Assembly (NCBI GenBank): GCA_036393975.1
Contig: DASWFZ010000149.1
Span: forward strand, 1-5,238
Reading direction: 5' to 3'
Length of the DNA stretch: 5,238 bases
DNA from: 13-1-40CM-64-14 sp036393975
Lineage (GTDB): Bacteria; Sysuimicrobiota; Sysuimicrobiia; Sysuimicrobiales; Kaftiobacteriaceae
Part shown: positions 1 through 5,238 of the stretch, one piece after another
Numbering within the stretch: the stretch's first letter is position 1
How the letters are laid out: each line of letters starts with the position of its first letter
Notes under the pieces: generated by a model
Told to the model about the DNA's origin: nothing
What the model saw: only the letters and a program-made list of their open reading frames with translations
The model's database searches: none
Made by a program: the position numbers and the translations under genes

Positions 1-2
1 TA

Positions 3-293
3 GTCGATCCGCGACCACATGCGGTAGGATCAATTCAGGAAGTCTTTCGTCACTACGCCCACCTGGGGCCGGTCTTGCCCGCCATGGGGTATGGTGTGCA
101 GCAGGTCCGCGAACTGGAGGAGACGATCGCCGCCACTCCATGCGACGTGGTCGTCATCGGCACGCCGGTGGACTTGCGACGCATCATCGCTATCCGCGTG
201 CCGGCCGTCCGAGTAAGGTATGAACTTGAGGAACTCACTAAGCCCAATCTTGACGACGTGATCAGAAAATGGGACTCCTCGACGCTGAGCTAA
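3..293 (+). CDS. C-terminal fragment of a cyclic 2,3-diphosphoglycerate synthetase-family GTPase
   Basis: This is an open frame entering from the left edge and ending at TAA 291-293, leaving 96 residues visible. The visible part begins VDPRPHAVGSI and continues with LGPVLPAMGYG, an ELEETI helix, DVVVIGTPVDLRRII and a closing VRVRYELEE. I recognise this order as the C-terminal end of the P-loop protein family annotated as cyclic 2,3-diphosphoglycerate synthetase; in bacteria its true substrate is usually untested. Full-length members are roughly 440 residues, so about four fifths, including the nucleotide-binding P-loop, lies outside the window. The ATG at 75 is an internal methionine and not the start, because conserved family sequence continues upstream of it. 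The gene lies 62 bases before argF in the same direction and may be co-transcribed with it. The family call rests on remembered motifs and no search was run. Confidence 0.8.
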   Translation, partial: VDPRPHAVGSIQEVFRHYAHLGPVLPAMGYGVQQVRELEETIAATPCDVVVIGTPVDLRRIIAIRVPAVRVRYELEELTKPNLDDVIRKWDSSTLS

Positions 294-343
294 TTCGGGA
301 CATCGTCAGCGTCCTGTCAATGCTGGGCGAGGGAAAGCGAGAA

Positions 344-355
344 GGGGGGAAGAGG
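344..355 (+). promoter_or_regulatory. Ribosome binding site that fixes the argF start
   Basis: An uninterrupted purine run, GGGGGGAAGAGG, sits directly before the ATG at 356. Its GGGGGA core ends 5 bases upstream of that ATG, which is normal Shine-Dalgarno spacing. The run supports starting argF at 356 rather than at the in-frame ATG at 269. The latter lies inside the preceding gene and would add 29 residues that do not look like the family's N-terminus. Confidence 0.65.
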
Positions 356-1282
356 ATGACGCTACGCGGGCGCGACTTTCTGAGCATCGATGACCTGAGC
401 CCGGAAGAACTTCGGGCGGTTTTGGATCAGGCCATCGAGCTGAAGCGTCAGGCGAAAAGAGGAGATCGTCCGCCGTTGCCCACTAGCAAAGTACTGGCGA
501 TGCTCTTCGAGAAGCCGTCGCTGCGGACCCGCGTGAGCTTTGAAGTCGGCATGCTGGAGCTCGGAGGTCATGCCGTCTATCTGTCACCCCAAGATGTGCA
601 AATGGGGACCCGCGAGAGTGTTCCCGATGTGGCGAAGAATTTGGACCGCTGGGTTCATGGGATCATGGCCCGCACGTTTTCCCACCGGACCGTGCAGCTG
701 CTCGCCGAGCATGCGCGCATCCCGGTCATCAACGGGTTGTCCGACAGAGAGCACCCCTGCCAGACGCTCGCGGACCTGCTGACCATCCGCGAACACTTTG
801 GGCATCTGGATGGGTTGCGTTTGGCGTGGGTCGGCGACGGGAATAACGTCTGTGCCTCCCTGCTGCTGGGCGCGGCGAAGGTCGGCATGCACATGATCGT
901 CGCCACACCGCCGCGGTTTGCCCCCGATCCGGCGACCGTCGCGCGCTCGCGCGAGATCGCCGCGGGCTCAGGCAACCGGGTGGAGGTCACGACCGATCCC
1001 CGCGCCGCCGTCGAAGGAGCAGACGTCATCTATACCGACGCCTGGGTGAGCATGGGCCAAGAAGCCGAACGCGCGGCGAAAGTTCAGGCCTTTGCGCACT
1101 TCCAGGTGAACCAGGCCCTTGTTGCTCAGGCGTCCCGCACTGCGGTCGTGATGCACTGCCTGCCGGCGCATCGGGGCGAGGAGATCACCGACGACGTGCT
1201 TGATGGTCCGCAGTCGATCGTCTTGGATCAGGCCGAAAACCGTCTGCACGCCCAAAAGGCGCTTCTGGCTCTGATCTTATGA
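356..1282 (+). CDS. argF: Ornithine carbamoyltransferase
   Basis: This cytoplasmic enzyme transfers the carbamoyl group of carbamoyl phosphate to ornithine, giving citrulline in arginine biosynthesis or running in reverse in arginine catabolism. The product is 308 residues, matching the usual 300-315. Visible motifs in order are: the carbamoyl-phosphate loop SLRTR at 55-59, within an EKPSLRTRVSFE context; MGTRES at 83-88; HPCQ at 133-136; GDGNNV at 160-165; the ornithine-loop DAWVSMG at 228-234; and HCLPAHRGEE at 267-275. The DxxxSMG and HCLP signatures separate it from aspartate carbamoyltransferase. The classical STRTR reads SLRTR here; the catalytic Ser and Arg residues are kept. The start is chosen from the purine-rich ribosome binding site and from the typical TLRGRDFLSIDDLS N-terminus. 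No other arginine gene is visible, so sequence alone does not decide between an anabolic and a catabolic role. Confidence 0.95.
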   Translation: MTLRGRDFLSIDDLSPEELRAVLDQAIELKRQAKRGDRPPLPTSKVLAMLFEKPSLRTRVSFEVGMLELGGHAVYLSPQDVQMGTRESVPDVAKNLDRWVHGIMARTFSHRTVQLLAEHARIPVINGLSDREHPCQTLADLLTIREHFGHLDGLRLAWVGDGNNVCASLLLGAAKVGMHMIVATPPRFAPDPATVARSREIAAGSGNRVEVTTDPRAAVEGADVIYTDAWVSMGQEAERAAKVQAFAHFQVNQALVAQASRTAVVMHCLPAHRGEEITDDVLDGPQSIVLDQAENRLHAQKALLALIL

Positions 1283-1383
1283 GTAAGCACATGTCGCAGG
1301 GACGATCACGCCCATGGAAGGCCGCGTGTCAACTACATCGCGCGGAAACGAACTCGTCTCGTCTCCATGGCGCTGACGCGTGT

Positions 1384-1388
1384 GGAGG
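1384..1388 (+). promoter_or_regulatory. Ribosome binding site that fixes the cdaA start
   Basis: GGAGG lies 5 bases before the ATG at 1394. The alternative in-frame ATG at 1367 is preceded by pyrimidine-rich sequence with no Shine-Dalgarno match. The better-supported start is therefore 1394, which also gives an N-terminus that leads directly into the first membrane helix. Confidence 0.65.
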
Positions 1389-1393
1389 TCCGG

Positions 1394-2206
1394 ATGCCTG
1401 ACGTGCGGCTGGTAGACATCTTAGATATCGTCATCGTGACGGCCCTCGTCTACCAGCTGTTCCACATGATCCGGGGAACCCGAGCGGTGCAGCTGGTGAT
1501 CGGGGTCGCGATTCTGATTCTGGCCTATGCGGCCAGCCGCCGCTTCGGTTTGTACACTTTGCAATACGTGCTGCAATACTTGGGTGTTGTGATTCCCATC
1601 GCTGTCCTGGTCATTTTCCAGCCGGAGCTTCGCCGGATGCTCGAACAATTGGGTCGGGGCGGGGTCCTCGTCAGCGCGTTTGCGCCATTGGGGTTAGGGC
1701 GGGAGGAGACGATCCGCCTCGTCAATGATGTCTCCCGCGCCTCGCGCATCCTGGGCCTCCGTAAGATTGGCGGCCTATTGGTCCTGGAGCGGCACACTGG
1801 GTTGGCCGACTACATCGAGACAGGTATCAAAGTCGATGCCGTGGTCACCGTCCAGCTGCTGATCAGCGTCTTCTTCCCTAACTCCCCCCTGCACGATGGG
1901 GCTGCGATCATCCGGGGCAATCGCGTCATGGCGGCTGGGTGCCTGCTGCCCTTGTCGGAAAATCTTGCCGTGACGAAGACCCTGGGCACGCGTCACCGGG
2001 CGGGACTGGGCGTCACGGAGCAGACCGACGCTGTCGCGATCATCGTCTCGGAAGAGACCGGGACGGTGACGCTGGCCCGGGAAGGTGAACTCCATCGTGA
2101 CCTCTCAGAAGAGGAACTCAAAGCCGCCCTCTTGACACTGTTCGGGGCCAAGCCCGCGCCGTCTACCGCGCACTGGCGGTGGTGGCGCACCCTCCGACGG
2201 ACATGA
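1394..2206 (+). CDS. cdaA: Membrane diadenylate cyclase CdaA
   Basis: CdaA condenses two ATP into cyclic di-AMP, the second messenger that controls potassium and osmolyte balance and cell-wall homeostasis. The product is 270 residues, near the family norm of about 270-280. Three hydrophobic segments occupy about residues 11-27, 33-48 and 62-76. They are followed by a short linker (FQPELRRMLEQLG) and the DisA_N/DAC catalytic domain from about residue 100. Catalytic signatures are DGA at 168-170 (LHDGAAIIRGNRV) and RHR at 200-202 (GTRHRAGLG), with LERHTGL at 131-137 and SEET at 219-222, all as expected of an active cyclase. The C-terminus is a short basic, tryptophan-containing tail (HWRWWRTLRR). 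The stop overlaps the cdaR start as ATGA, implying translational coupling. An upstream ATG at 1367 would add nine residues but lacks a ribosome binding site. No c-di-AMP riboswitch is apparent in the preceding gap. Confidence 0.95.
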   Translation: MPDVRLVDILDIVIVTALVYQLFHMIRGTRAVQLVIGVAILILAYAASRRFGLYTLQYVLQYLGVVIPIAVLVIFQPELRRMLEQLGRGGVLVSAFAPLGLGREETIRLVNDVSRASRILGLRKIGGLLVLERHTGLADYIETGIKVDAVVTVQLLISVFFPNSPLHDGAAIIRGNRVMAAGCLLPLSENLAVTKTLGTRHRAGLGVTEQTDAVAIIVSEETGTVTLAREGELHRDLSEEELKAALLTLFGAKPAPSTAHWRWWRTLRRT

Positions 2207-2859
2207 GATTTCGACCGCTGCAGAGCGAACAAAACCTGTTGTTCCTGCTGTCGTTTCTCATTGCGGTGACGTCGTGGTACTACGTCAAGACCACACAATA
2301 CCCGCGGATCCCGCTTACCACGGACAAGGTCGTGGCGGTGATCCCGGAGATCAGCGGCGAGCCCGCGTATGGTTACAGCCTCCTGGGAGTCCGGGTCGCT
2401 CCCCCGACTGTGATCATTAATGGAACACCCGAGAGCCTGGCGCAGATTGAGACCATCCGCACCGCCCCCGTGGACATCACCGGGGCGAACAAAGACGTCG
2501 TGCGCGACGTCACGCTGGTGGGGCCCGCCGAGATGACGCGGGCGATACGGGTCCGCGTCGCCGTGCAGGTCGTGCCGGCGATTGTCGTCAGAGATGTGCT
2601 CGGGGTGCGGCTGCGCGTGCAGAAGCTCCCCCGCGGGCTGACGGCAAAAGTGGAGCCAGCGACCGTCAAGGTCCAGGTCCAGGGCCCCCTCTCCATCCTG
2701 AATGCCTTGCGCCCGGATGACTTGGTGGCCCGCATTGACGCCACGGATTTTGGCGAAGGACGCCGCCGGGTGTCCCCGGAAGTGCAGGCGCCTCCCCAGG
2801 TGACGGTCGTCTCCGCCTCCCCGTCCATCGTGGTCATCGTCGTGCGGAAGGGCGGATAG
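2203..2859 (+). CDS. cdaR: YbbR-domain membrane protein, CdaA regulator CdaR
   Basis: The product has 218 residues: one N-terminal membrane anchor at about 11-28 (NLLFLLSFLIAVTSWYYV) followed by an extracytoplasmic region. Two YbbR-type repeats are visible, at about 36-125 and 128-216. Each carries the hallmark P-x-x-V-x-(V/I)-x-G-(P/T) strand: VAPPTVIINGTPESL at 65-79 and VEPATVKVQVQGPLSIL at 150-166. Each is then followed by an aliphatic I-D-(I/A)-T segment, VDIT and IDAT. In Firmicutes CdaR binds the CdaA membrane region and modulates its cyclase activity. The Bacillus protein has four YbbR repeats, so this is a short version. The ATG at 2203 overlaps the cdaA stop by four bases. A GTG at 2179 would extend the protein by eight residues, but the coupled ATG leads better into the conserved N-terminus. 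The family call is secure; the regulatory role is inferred from gene order. Confidence 0.88.
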   Translation: MRFRPLQSEQNLLFLLSFLIAVTSWYYVKTTQYPRIPLTTDKVVAVIPEISGEPAYGYSLLGVRVAPPTVIINGTPESLAQIETIRTAPVDITGANKDVVRDVTLVGPAEMTRAIRVRVAVQVVPAIVVRDVLGVRLRVQKLPRGLTAKVEPATVKVQVQGPLSILNALRPDDLVARIDATDFGEGRRRVSPEVQAPPQVTVVSASPSIVVIVVRKGG

Positions 2860-2861
2860 GG

Positions 2862-4187
2862 ATGGGCCGGCTGTTTGGAACGGATGGCGTCCGCGGCGTC
2901 GCTAACGTCGACCTCACACCGGAACTCGCGTTTCGGCTCGGGCGCGCCGCCTCCCACGTTCTCACCTCGTCAGACGGCCGCTTTCTGATGGGCCGGGATA
3001 CGCGGCGATCGGGGCCGCTGCTCGAGGCTGCGCTGACGGCCGCGATCTGTTCGACCGGGGCCACCGTCCTGCGGGGCGGAATCCTGCCCACGCCGGCCGT
3101 CGCCTACCTGACCCGGCAGATCGGGGCCGACGCCGGTGTGGTGATCTCCGCATCCCACAATCCCGTGGAGGACAACGGGATCAAATTCTTTGCGCAGGAC
3201 GGCTACAAACTGCCCGATGACGTGGAAGACGCCATCGAAGAGGCGTTGGAGCGCTCGGATCTGCGTCGCGCGGTGGGCGAAGTCGAGGACCTGCAGGAGG
3301 CCGCCGATACGTACGTCGCGCACGTGGCCTCGCTGGCGTCCGGATCGCTCGCGGGGATGCGGGTTGTGGTCGACTGCGCGTTCGGCGCGGCCTGCCGGAC
3401 CGCCCCCGCGCTGTGGGAGCAGCTGGGCGCGACGGTGATCCCGATTAATGCTGAGCCCGACGGCGCGCGCATCAATGTCCGCTGCGGGTCCACGCACCCA
3501 GACGTGCTCTCCCGCGCGGTGATCCAACACAGTGCCGATGTGGGGTTCGCGCACGATGGCGATGCCGACCGCGTCATCGCCGCCGACGAAACCGGCCGTG
3601 TCGTCGACGGCGACGCCATCATGGGGATCTGCGCGATCTACCTTCACCGCCAGAACCGGCTGGCAGGCAAAACCATTGTCGCGACCACGATGTCCAATCT
3701 GGGCCTCGAACTCGCCTTGCGGCGGGAAGGGATTGCCCTCGAGCGGACGCAGGTGGGCGACCGGTACGTTCTGGAGCGCATGCGCGAACGCGGCGCGATC
3801 CTCGGCGGAGAACAAAGCGGCCACGTCGTGTTTCTCGACCACGCGACCACCGGAGACGGTGCGGTGACCGCCGTGCAGGTCACAAACATTATGGTAGCTA
3901 CAGGCCGGCGCCTGTCGGAATTAGCCGCGCCGATTGAACGGTTTCCTCAGGTCCTCCTCAACGTCGCGGTCGCGGACCGCGGCACGCGCATTGACCATCC
4001 CGCCATCGGCACGGCGGTGGCGGATATCGAGCGCACGCTGGGCACCAGGGGCCGTGTCCTTGTGCGACCGTCGGGCACGGAGCCGGTCGTGCGCGTGATG
4101 GTCGAAGCCCAAGACGCCCACGATGCGGAGTCGTATGCCGCGCAGCTGGCCACAGTCATCGCCCAGACCCTCGGCCGCCGTTCCTGA
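2862..4187 (+). CDS. glmM: Phosphoglucosamine mutase
   Basis: GlmM interconverts glucosamine-6-phosphate and glucosamine-1-phosphate, the step between GlmS and GlmU on the way to UDP-GlcNAc for peptidoglycan and other surface polymers. The product is 441 residues, within the usual 440-455, and starts with the typical MGRLFGTDGVRG. The four alpha-D-phosphohexomutase domains are represented: the phosphoserine loop ISASHNP at 95-101 with catalytic Ser98, the metal-binding loop DGDADR at 232-237, the sugar-specificity loop GGEQSGH at 315-321, and the phosphate-binding loop RPSGTEP at 402-408. GEQSGH is the GlmM form, rather than the GEXSGH of phosphomannomutases, which supports the specific call. 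The gene begins 2 bases after the cdaR stop, with GGAAGG at 2846-2851 as a likely ribosome binding site. In Bacillus and Lactococcus GlmM also binds CdaA and inhibits c-di-AMP synthesis; the conserved order here is consistent with that. Confidence 0.97.
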   Translation: MGRLFGTDGVRGVANVDLTPELAFRLGRAASHVLTSSDGRFLMGRDTRRSGPLLEAALTAAICSTGATVLRGGILPTPAVAYLTRQIGADAGVVISASHNPVEDNGIKFFAQDGYKLPDDVEDAIEEALERSDLRRAVGEVEDLQEAADTYVAHVASLASGSLAGMRVVVDCAFGAACRTAPALWEQLGATVIPINAEPDGARINVRCGSTHPDVLSRAVIQHSADVGFAHDGDADRVIAADETGRVVDGDAIMGICAIYLHRQNRLAGKTIVATTMSNLGLELALRREGIALERTQVGDRYVLERMRERGAILGGEQSGHVVFLDHATTGDGAVTAVQVTNIMVATGRRLSELAAPIERFPQVLLNVAVADRGTRIDHPAIGTAVADIERTLGTRGRVLVRPSGTEPVVRVMVEAQDAHDAESYAAQLATVIAQTLGRRS

Positions 4188-4195
4188 TCACACCC

Positions 4196-4963
4196 GTGCC
4201 GCGCTCGCTCACGCGAGTTGACCTCCCGACCTCGACCCTTCTGGGCGTCCGTGTGCACAGCGCTACCATGGCCCAGGCAGTCGACGCAGTGGGGCGTCTC
4301 ATCCGAGACGGCGGCACCCATCAGATCGTGACAGTGAACGGCGCAATGCTGGTGCGCGCCGCCCATGACGAATCCCTCCGTGCGGAGTTGAACAACTGCA
4401 CGTTGGCCATCGCCGATGGCGCGGGCGTCCTGCTCACGGCGTGGCTGCTGGGGGCTCCGGCCCTCACGCGCATCCCGGGGGTGGAGCTCGCCGAGGCGAT
4501 GTGCGCCCTCGCCGCAACGCACGGGTATCGCGTGTTCCTCTTAGGTGGGCAGCCGGGTGTGGCTGAGGAGGCCGCCGCCGTGCTGCGCGGGCGGTATCCG
4601 GCCCTGACGGTGGCCGGCGCCCTGCACGGATATTTCACCGCCGAGGAATCCGTGATCACGCAGATCCGCCGGAGCGCCCCACACATCTTGCTGGTGGGGT
4701 TGGGCTTTCCCCGCCAGGAACGATGGATCGCCGCTCACCGTAGTCACCTCGGGGTCCCCGTAATAATGGGGGTGGGGGGCACGTTCGACGTCCTCGCGGG
4801 CCGCGTGCGGCGGGCCCCGCAGTGGGTGCAAAATTTTGGGCTGGAGTGGGTATATCGATTGGTGCAGGAACCACGCCGCTGGCGTGTGGTGATCGGGCTA
4901 CCGCAGCTTGTCTATTTGGCGTTGCGCGAGCGCGTTCGCCCGCGCAGCGGCTCGCACCCGTAG
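4196..4963 (+). CDS. WecG/TagA/CpsF-family glycosyltransferase (GT26)
   Basis: Members transfer an amino sugar from a UDP donor to an undecaprenyl-linked acceptor: TagA adds ManNAc in wall teichoic acid linkage-unit synthesis and WecG adds ManNAcA in enterobacterial common antigen. The product is 255 residues. Visible landmarks are TVNGAML at 46-52, ADGAGVLLTAWLLG at 73-86 with Asp74 aligning with the proposed catalytic base of TagA, GGQPG at 117-121, LLVGLGFPRQERWI at 165-178, and GVGGTFDVLAGRVRRAP at 192-208. The C-terminal LEWVYRLVQEPRR at 216-228 opens the basic tail implicated in membrane attachment in this family. The start is GTG, 8 bases after glmM, with no Shine-Dalgarno match, so translation probably depends on coupling to glmM. 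The next in-frame ATG (4268) would remove the conserved LGVRVHSATMAQAVD N-terminus. Donor and acceptor cannot be assigned from sequence. Confidence 0.93.
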   Translation: MPRSLTRVDLPTSTLLGVRVHSATMAQAVDAVGRLIRDGGTHQIVTVNGAMLVRAAHDESLRAELNNCTLAIADGAGVLLTAWLLGAPALTRIPGVELAEAMCALAATHGYRVFLLGGQPGVAEEAAAVLRGRYPALTVAGALHGYFTAEESVITQIRRSAPHILLVGLGFPRQERWIAAHRSHLGVPVIMGVGGTFDVLAGRVRRAPQWVQNFGLEWVYRLVQEPRRWRVVIGLPQLVYLALRERVRPRSGSHP

Positions 4964-4985
4964 ACGCGGTGGCGCGGTCTGTGGT

Positions 4986-5033
4986 GTACTGGTAGGTGAA
5001 GCGAAAAGTCGGGAACGAGGAGGTGACCAGTAC
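4986..5033 (+). repeat. 8-base perfect inverted repeat, possible RNA stem-loop
   Basis: GTACTGGT at 4986-4993 is exactly complementary to ACCAGTAC at 5026-5033, with 32 purine-rich bases between the arms (including GAAGCGAAAAG and GGAACGAGGAGG). It begins 22 bases after the glycosyltransferase stop and precedes the larger structured region. It has no following T-run, so it does not look like an intrinsic terminator. It may be a leader hairpin of the downstream RNA or an operator; I do not recognise it. Confidence 0.5.
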
Positions 5034-5048
5034 TCAGGGTGGTGCCGT

Positions 5049-5238
5049 AGCGCCAGGTCCCTCAACGCCCTGTCAGGTCGCCCCGGTAACGTGGGCGAGT
5101 CAGCCAAACGGGTGGTGAGGGATGACGAGGGAGGGGAACTCGGGGACCGTTTCCCGGAAGGTTCGAGGGAGGCGGTCACATCGGCGGGTGACCCTAGGCC
5201 CAGATCCGGGCCTGCACCGCTCCGACGCCTGTCGGAGC
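5049..5238 (+). ncRNA. Structured RNA with glmS-ribozyme-like core (tentative)
   Basis: The segments come in the order of the glmS self-cleaving ribozyme. AGCGCCAG at 5049-5056 would have its cleavage site between A5049 and G5050. A long P1-like helix pairs 5057-5070 with 5110-5123 (13 pairs, one A·G mismatch). Inside it is a UCGCCC/GGGCGA stem (5078-5083 with 5093-5098) whose tip extends to a GUAA tetraloop at 5086-5089. GACGAGGG at 5124-5131 follows P1 directly, as in known glmS ribozymes, then GGUUCGAG at 5160-5167 and AUCGGCGGGUG at 5180-5190. GGCG 5183-5186 can pair with CGCC 5051-5054, as a core pseudoknot would. A P3-like AGGCCC/GGGCCU hairpin lies at 5196-5213. Against this, the usual UUUAUCGAG segment is altered, an extra hairpin (5136-5164) is inserted, and a GGUCAC/GUGACC stem (5174-5179 with 5188-5193) closes the core loop differently. 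That structure exists is fairly sure; the glmS identity is not. The RNA may continue past the window. Confidence 0.4.
5219..5238 (+). other. Perfect 8-bp hairpin at the window edge
   Basis: GCTCCGAC at 5219-5226 and GTCGGAGC at 5231-5238 pair completely around a four-base loop, GCCT. Sequence stops exactly at the end of the right arm, so a T-run that would make it a terminator cannot be checked. It may be a terminator, part of the RNA fold just upstream (for example a P4-like arm), or an unrelated palindrome. Confidence 0.5.

Noticed and set aside
269..355. N-terminal extension of ArgF from the ATG at 269.
   Set aside because: It overlaps the upstream gene, has no ribosome binding site, and would add 29 atypical residues; the purine run before 356 supports the shorter protein.
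1283..1393. Promoter, terminator or c-di-AMP riboswitch between argF and cdaA.
   Set aside because: Two CCATGG palindromes (near 1312 and 1365) and a weak TGTCAA are visible, but there is no convincing -35/-10 pair, no hairpin with a T-run and no recognisable ydaO-type riboswitch motif.
2970..3842. 290-residue open frame on the minus strand opposite glmM.
   Set aside because: It is antisense to a fully conserved glmM with all catalytic motifs. Its translation shows no recognisable domain, and long antisense frames are expected in high-GC DNA.
5036..5062. T-box-like antiterminator: AGGGTGGTGCCG followed by GTCCCT.
   Set aside because: The bulge resembles T-box AGGGTGGTACCGCG...CGTCCCT, but the CCGCG part is not matched. 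Only about 70 bases separate it from the preceding gene, too few for a standard Stem I with specifier loop, and a large folded region follows instead of an adjacent terminator. It remains the main alternative to check by covariance search.
4898..5179. 93-residue minus-strand open frame covering the end of the glycosyltransferase and the 3' non-coding region.
   Set aside because: Composition is Pro/Ser/Arg-rich and low-complexity, it overlaps a real gene, and it crosses the RNA stems; no protein family is recognisable.
4964..5238. RNase P RNA, SRP RNA or group II intron as identity of the structured region.
   Set aside because: Short local similarities (AAAGTC, GTCAGGTC, GGTAAC loops) are present, but the diagnostic blocks (GAGGAAAGTCCGGGC for RNase P, GGAAGGAAGCAGC for SRP, GTGYG start and domain V for group II introns) are absent.
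1..5238. CRISPR arrays, insertion sequences, tRNA genes, frameshifts.
   Set aside because: No direct-repeat array, transposase-like frame, terminal inverted repeats of an IS, or tRNA-like cloverleaf was found, and all main genes are intact with normal lengths.

Overview
The window is a high-GC bacterial chromosomal segment in which every convincing gene reads on the + strand. It opens with the tail of a cyclic 2,3-diphosphoglycerate-synthetase-family GTPase. A complete ornithine carbamoyltransferase gene (argF) follows, and then a compact four-gene run: cdaA (diadenylate cyclase), cdaR (YbbR-domain membrane protein), glmM (phosphoglucosamine mutase) and a WecG/TagA/CpsF-family glycosyltransferase. 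The last 275 bases hold no protein gene I can support but are rich in RNA-like secondary structure.

Layout: 3-293 GTPase C-terminus; 356-1282 argF; a 111-base gap without recognisable promoter or terminator, ending in a clear ribosome binding site; 1394-2206 cdaA; 2203-2859 cdaR (ATGA overlap with cdaA); 2862-4187 glmM (2-base gap); 4196-4963 glycosyltransferase (8-base gap, GTG start); 4964-5238 structured non-coding DNA.

The cdaA-cdaR-glmM order is the conserved c-di-AMP/cell-wall module known from Firmicutes and some relatives. CdaA makes c-di-AMP at the membrane, CdaR and GlmM modulate it, and GlmM supplies glucosamine-1-phosphate for UDP-GlcNAc. The added WecG/TagA enzyme belongs to a family that transfers a UDP-activated amino sugar to a lipid-linked acceptor, so the run plausibly joins c-di-AMP signalling, amino-sugar supply and surface glycan assembly. 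The host is probably a high-GC Terrabacteria-type lineage (a high-GC Firmicutes relative or a less studied neighbouring phylum). I cannot name it from sequence alone.

The most interesting item is the 3' end. After the glycosyltransferase come, in order, AGCGCCAG, a 13-base-pair helix capped by a GNRA-loop hairpin, GACGAGGG, GGUUCGAG, AUCGGCGGGUG, and another hairpin. This order resembles the core of the glmS self-cleaving ribozyme, which is normally found upstream of glmS. That would fit glmM metabolically, but one core segment looks rearranged, so this is either a divergent variant or a different structured RNA.
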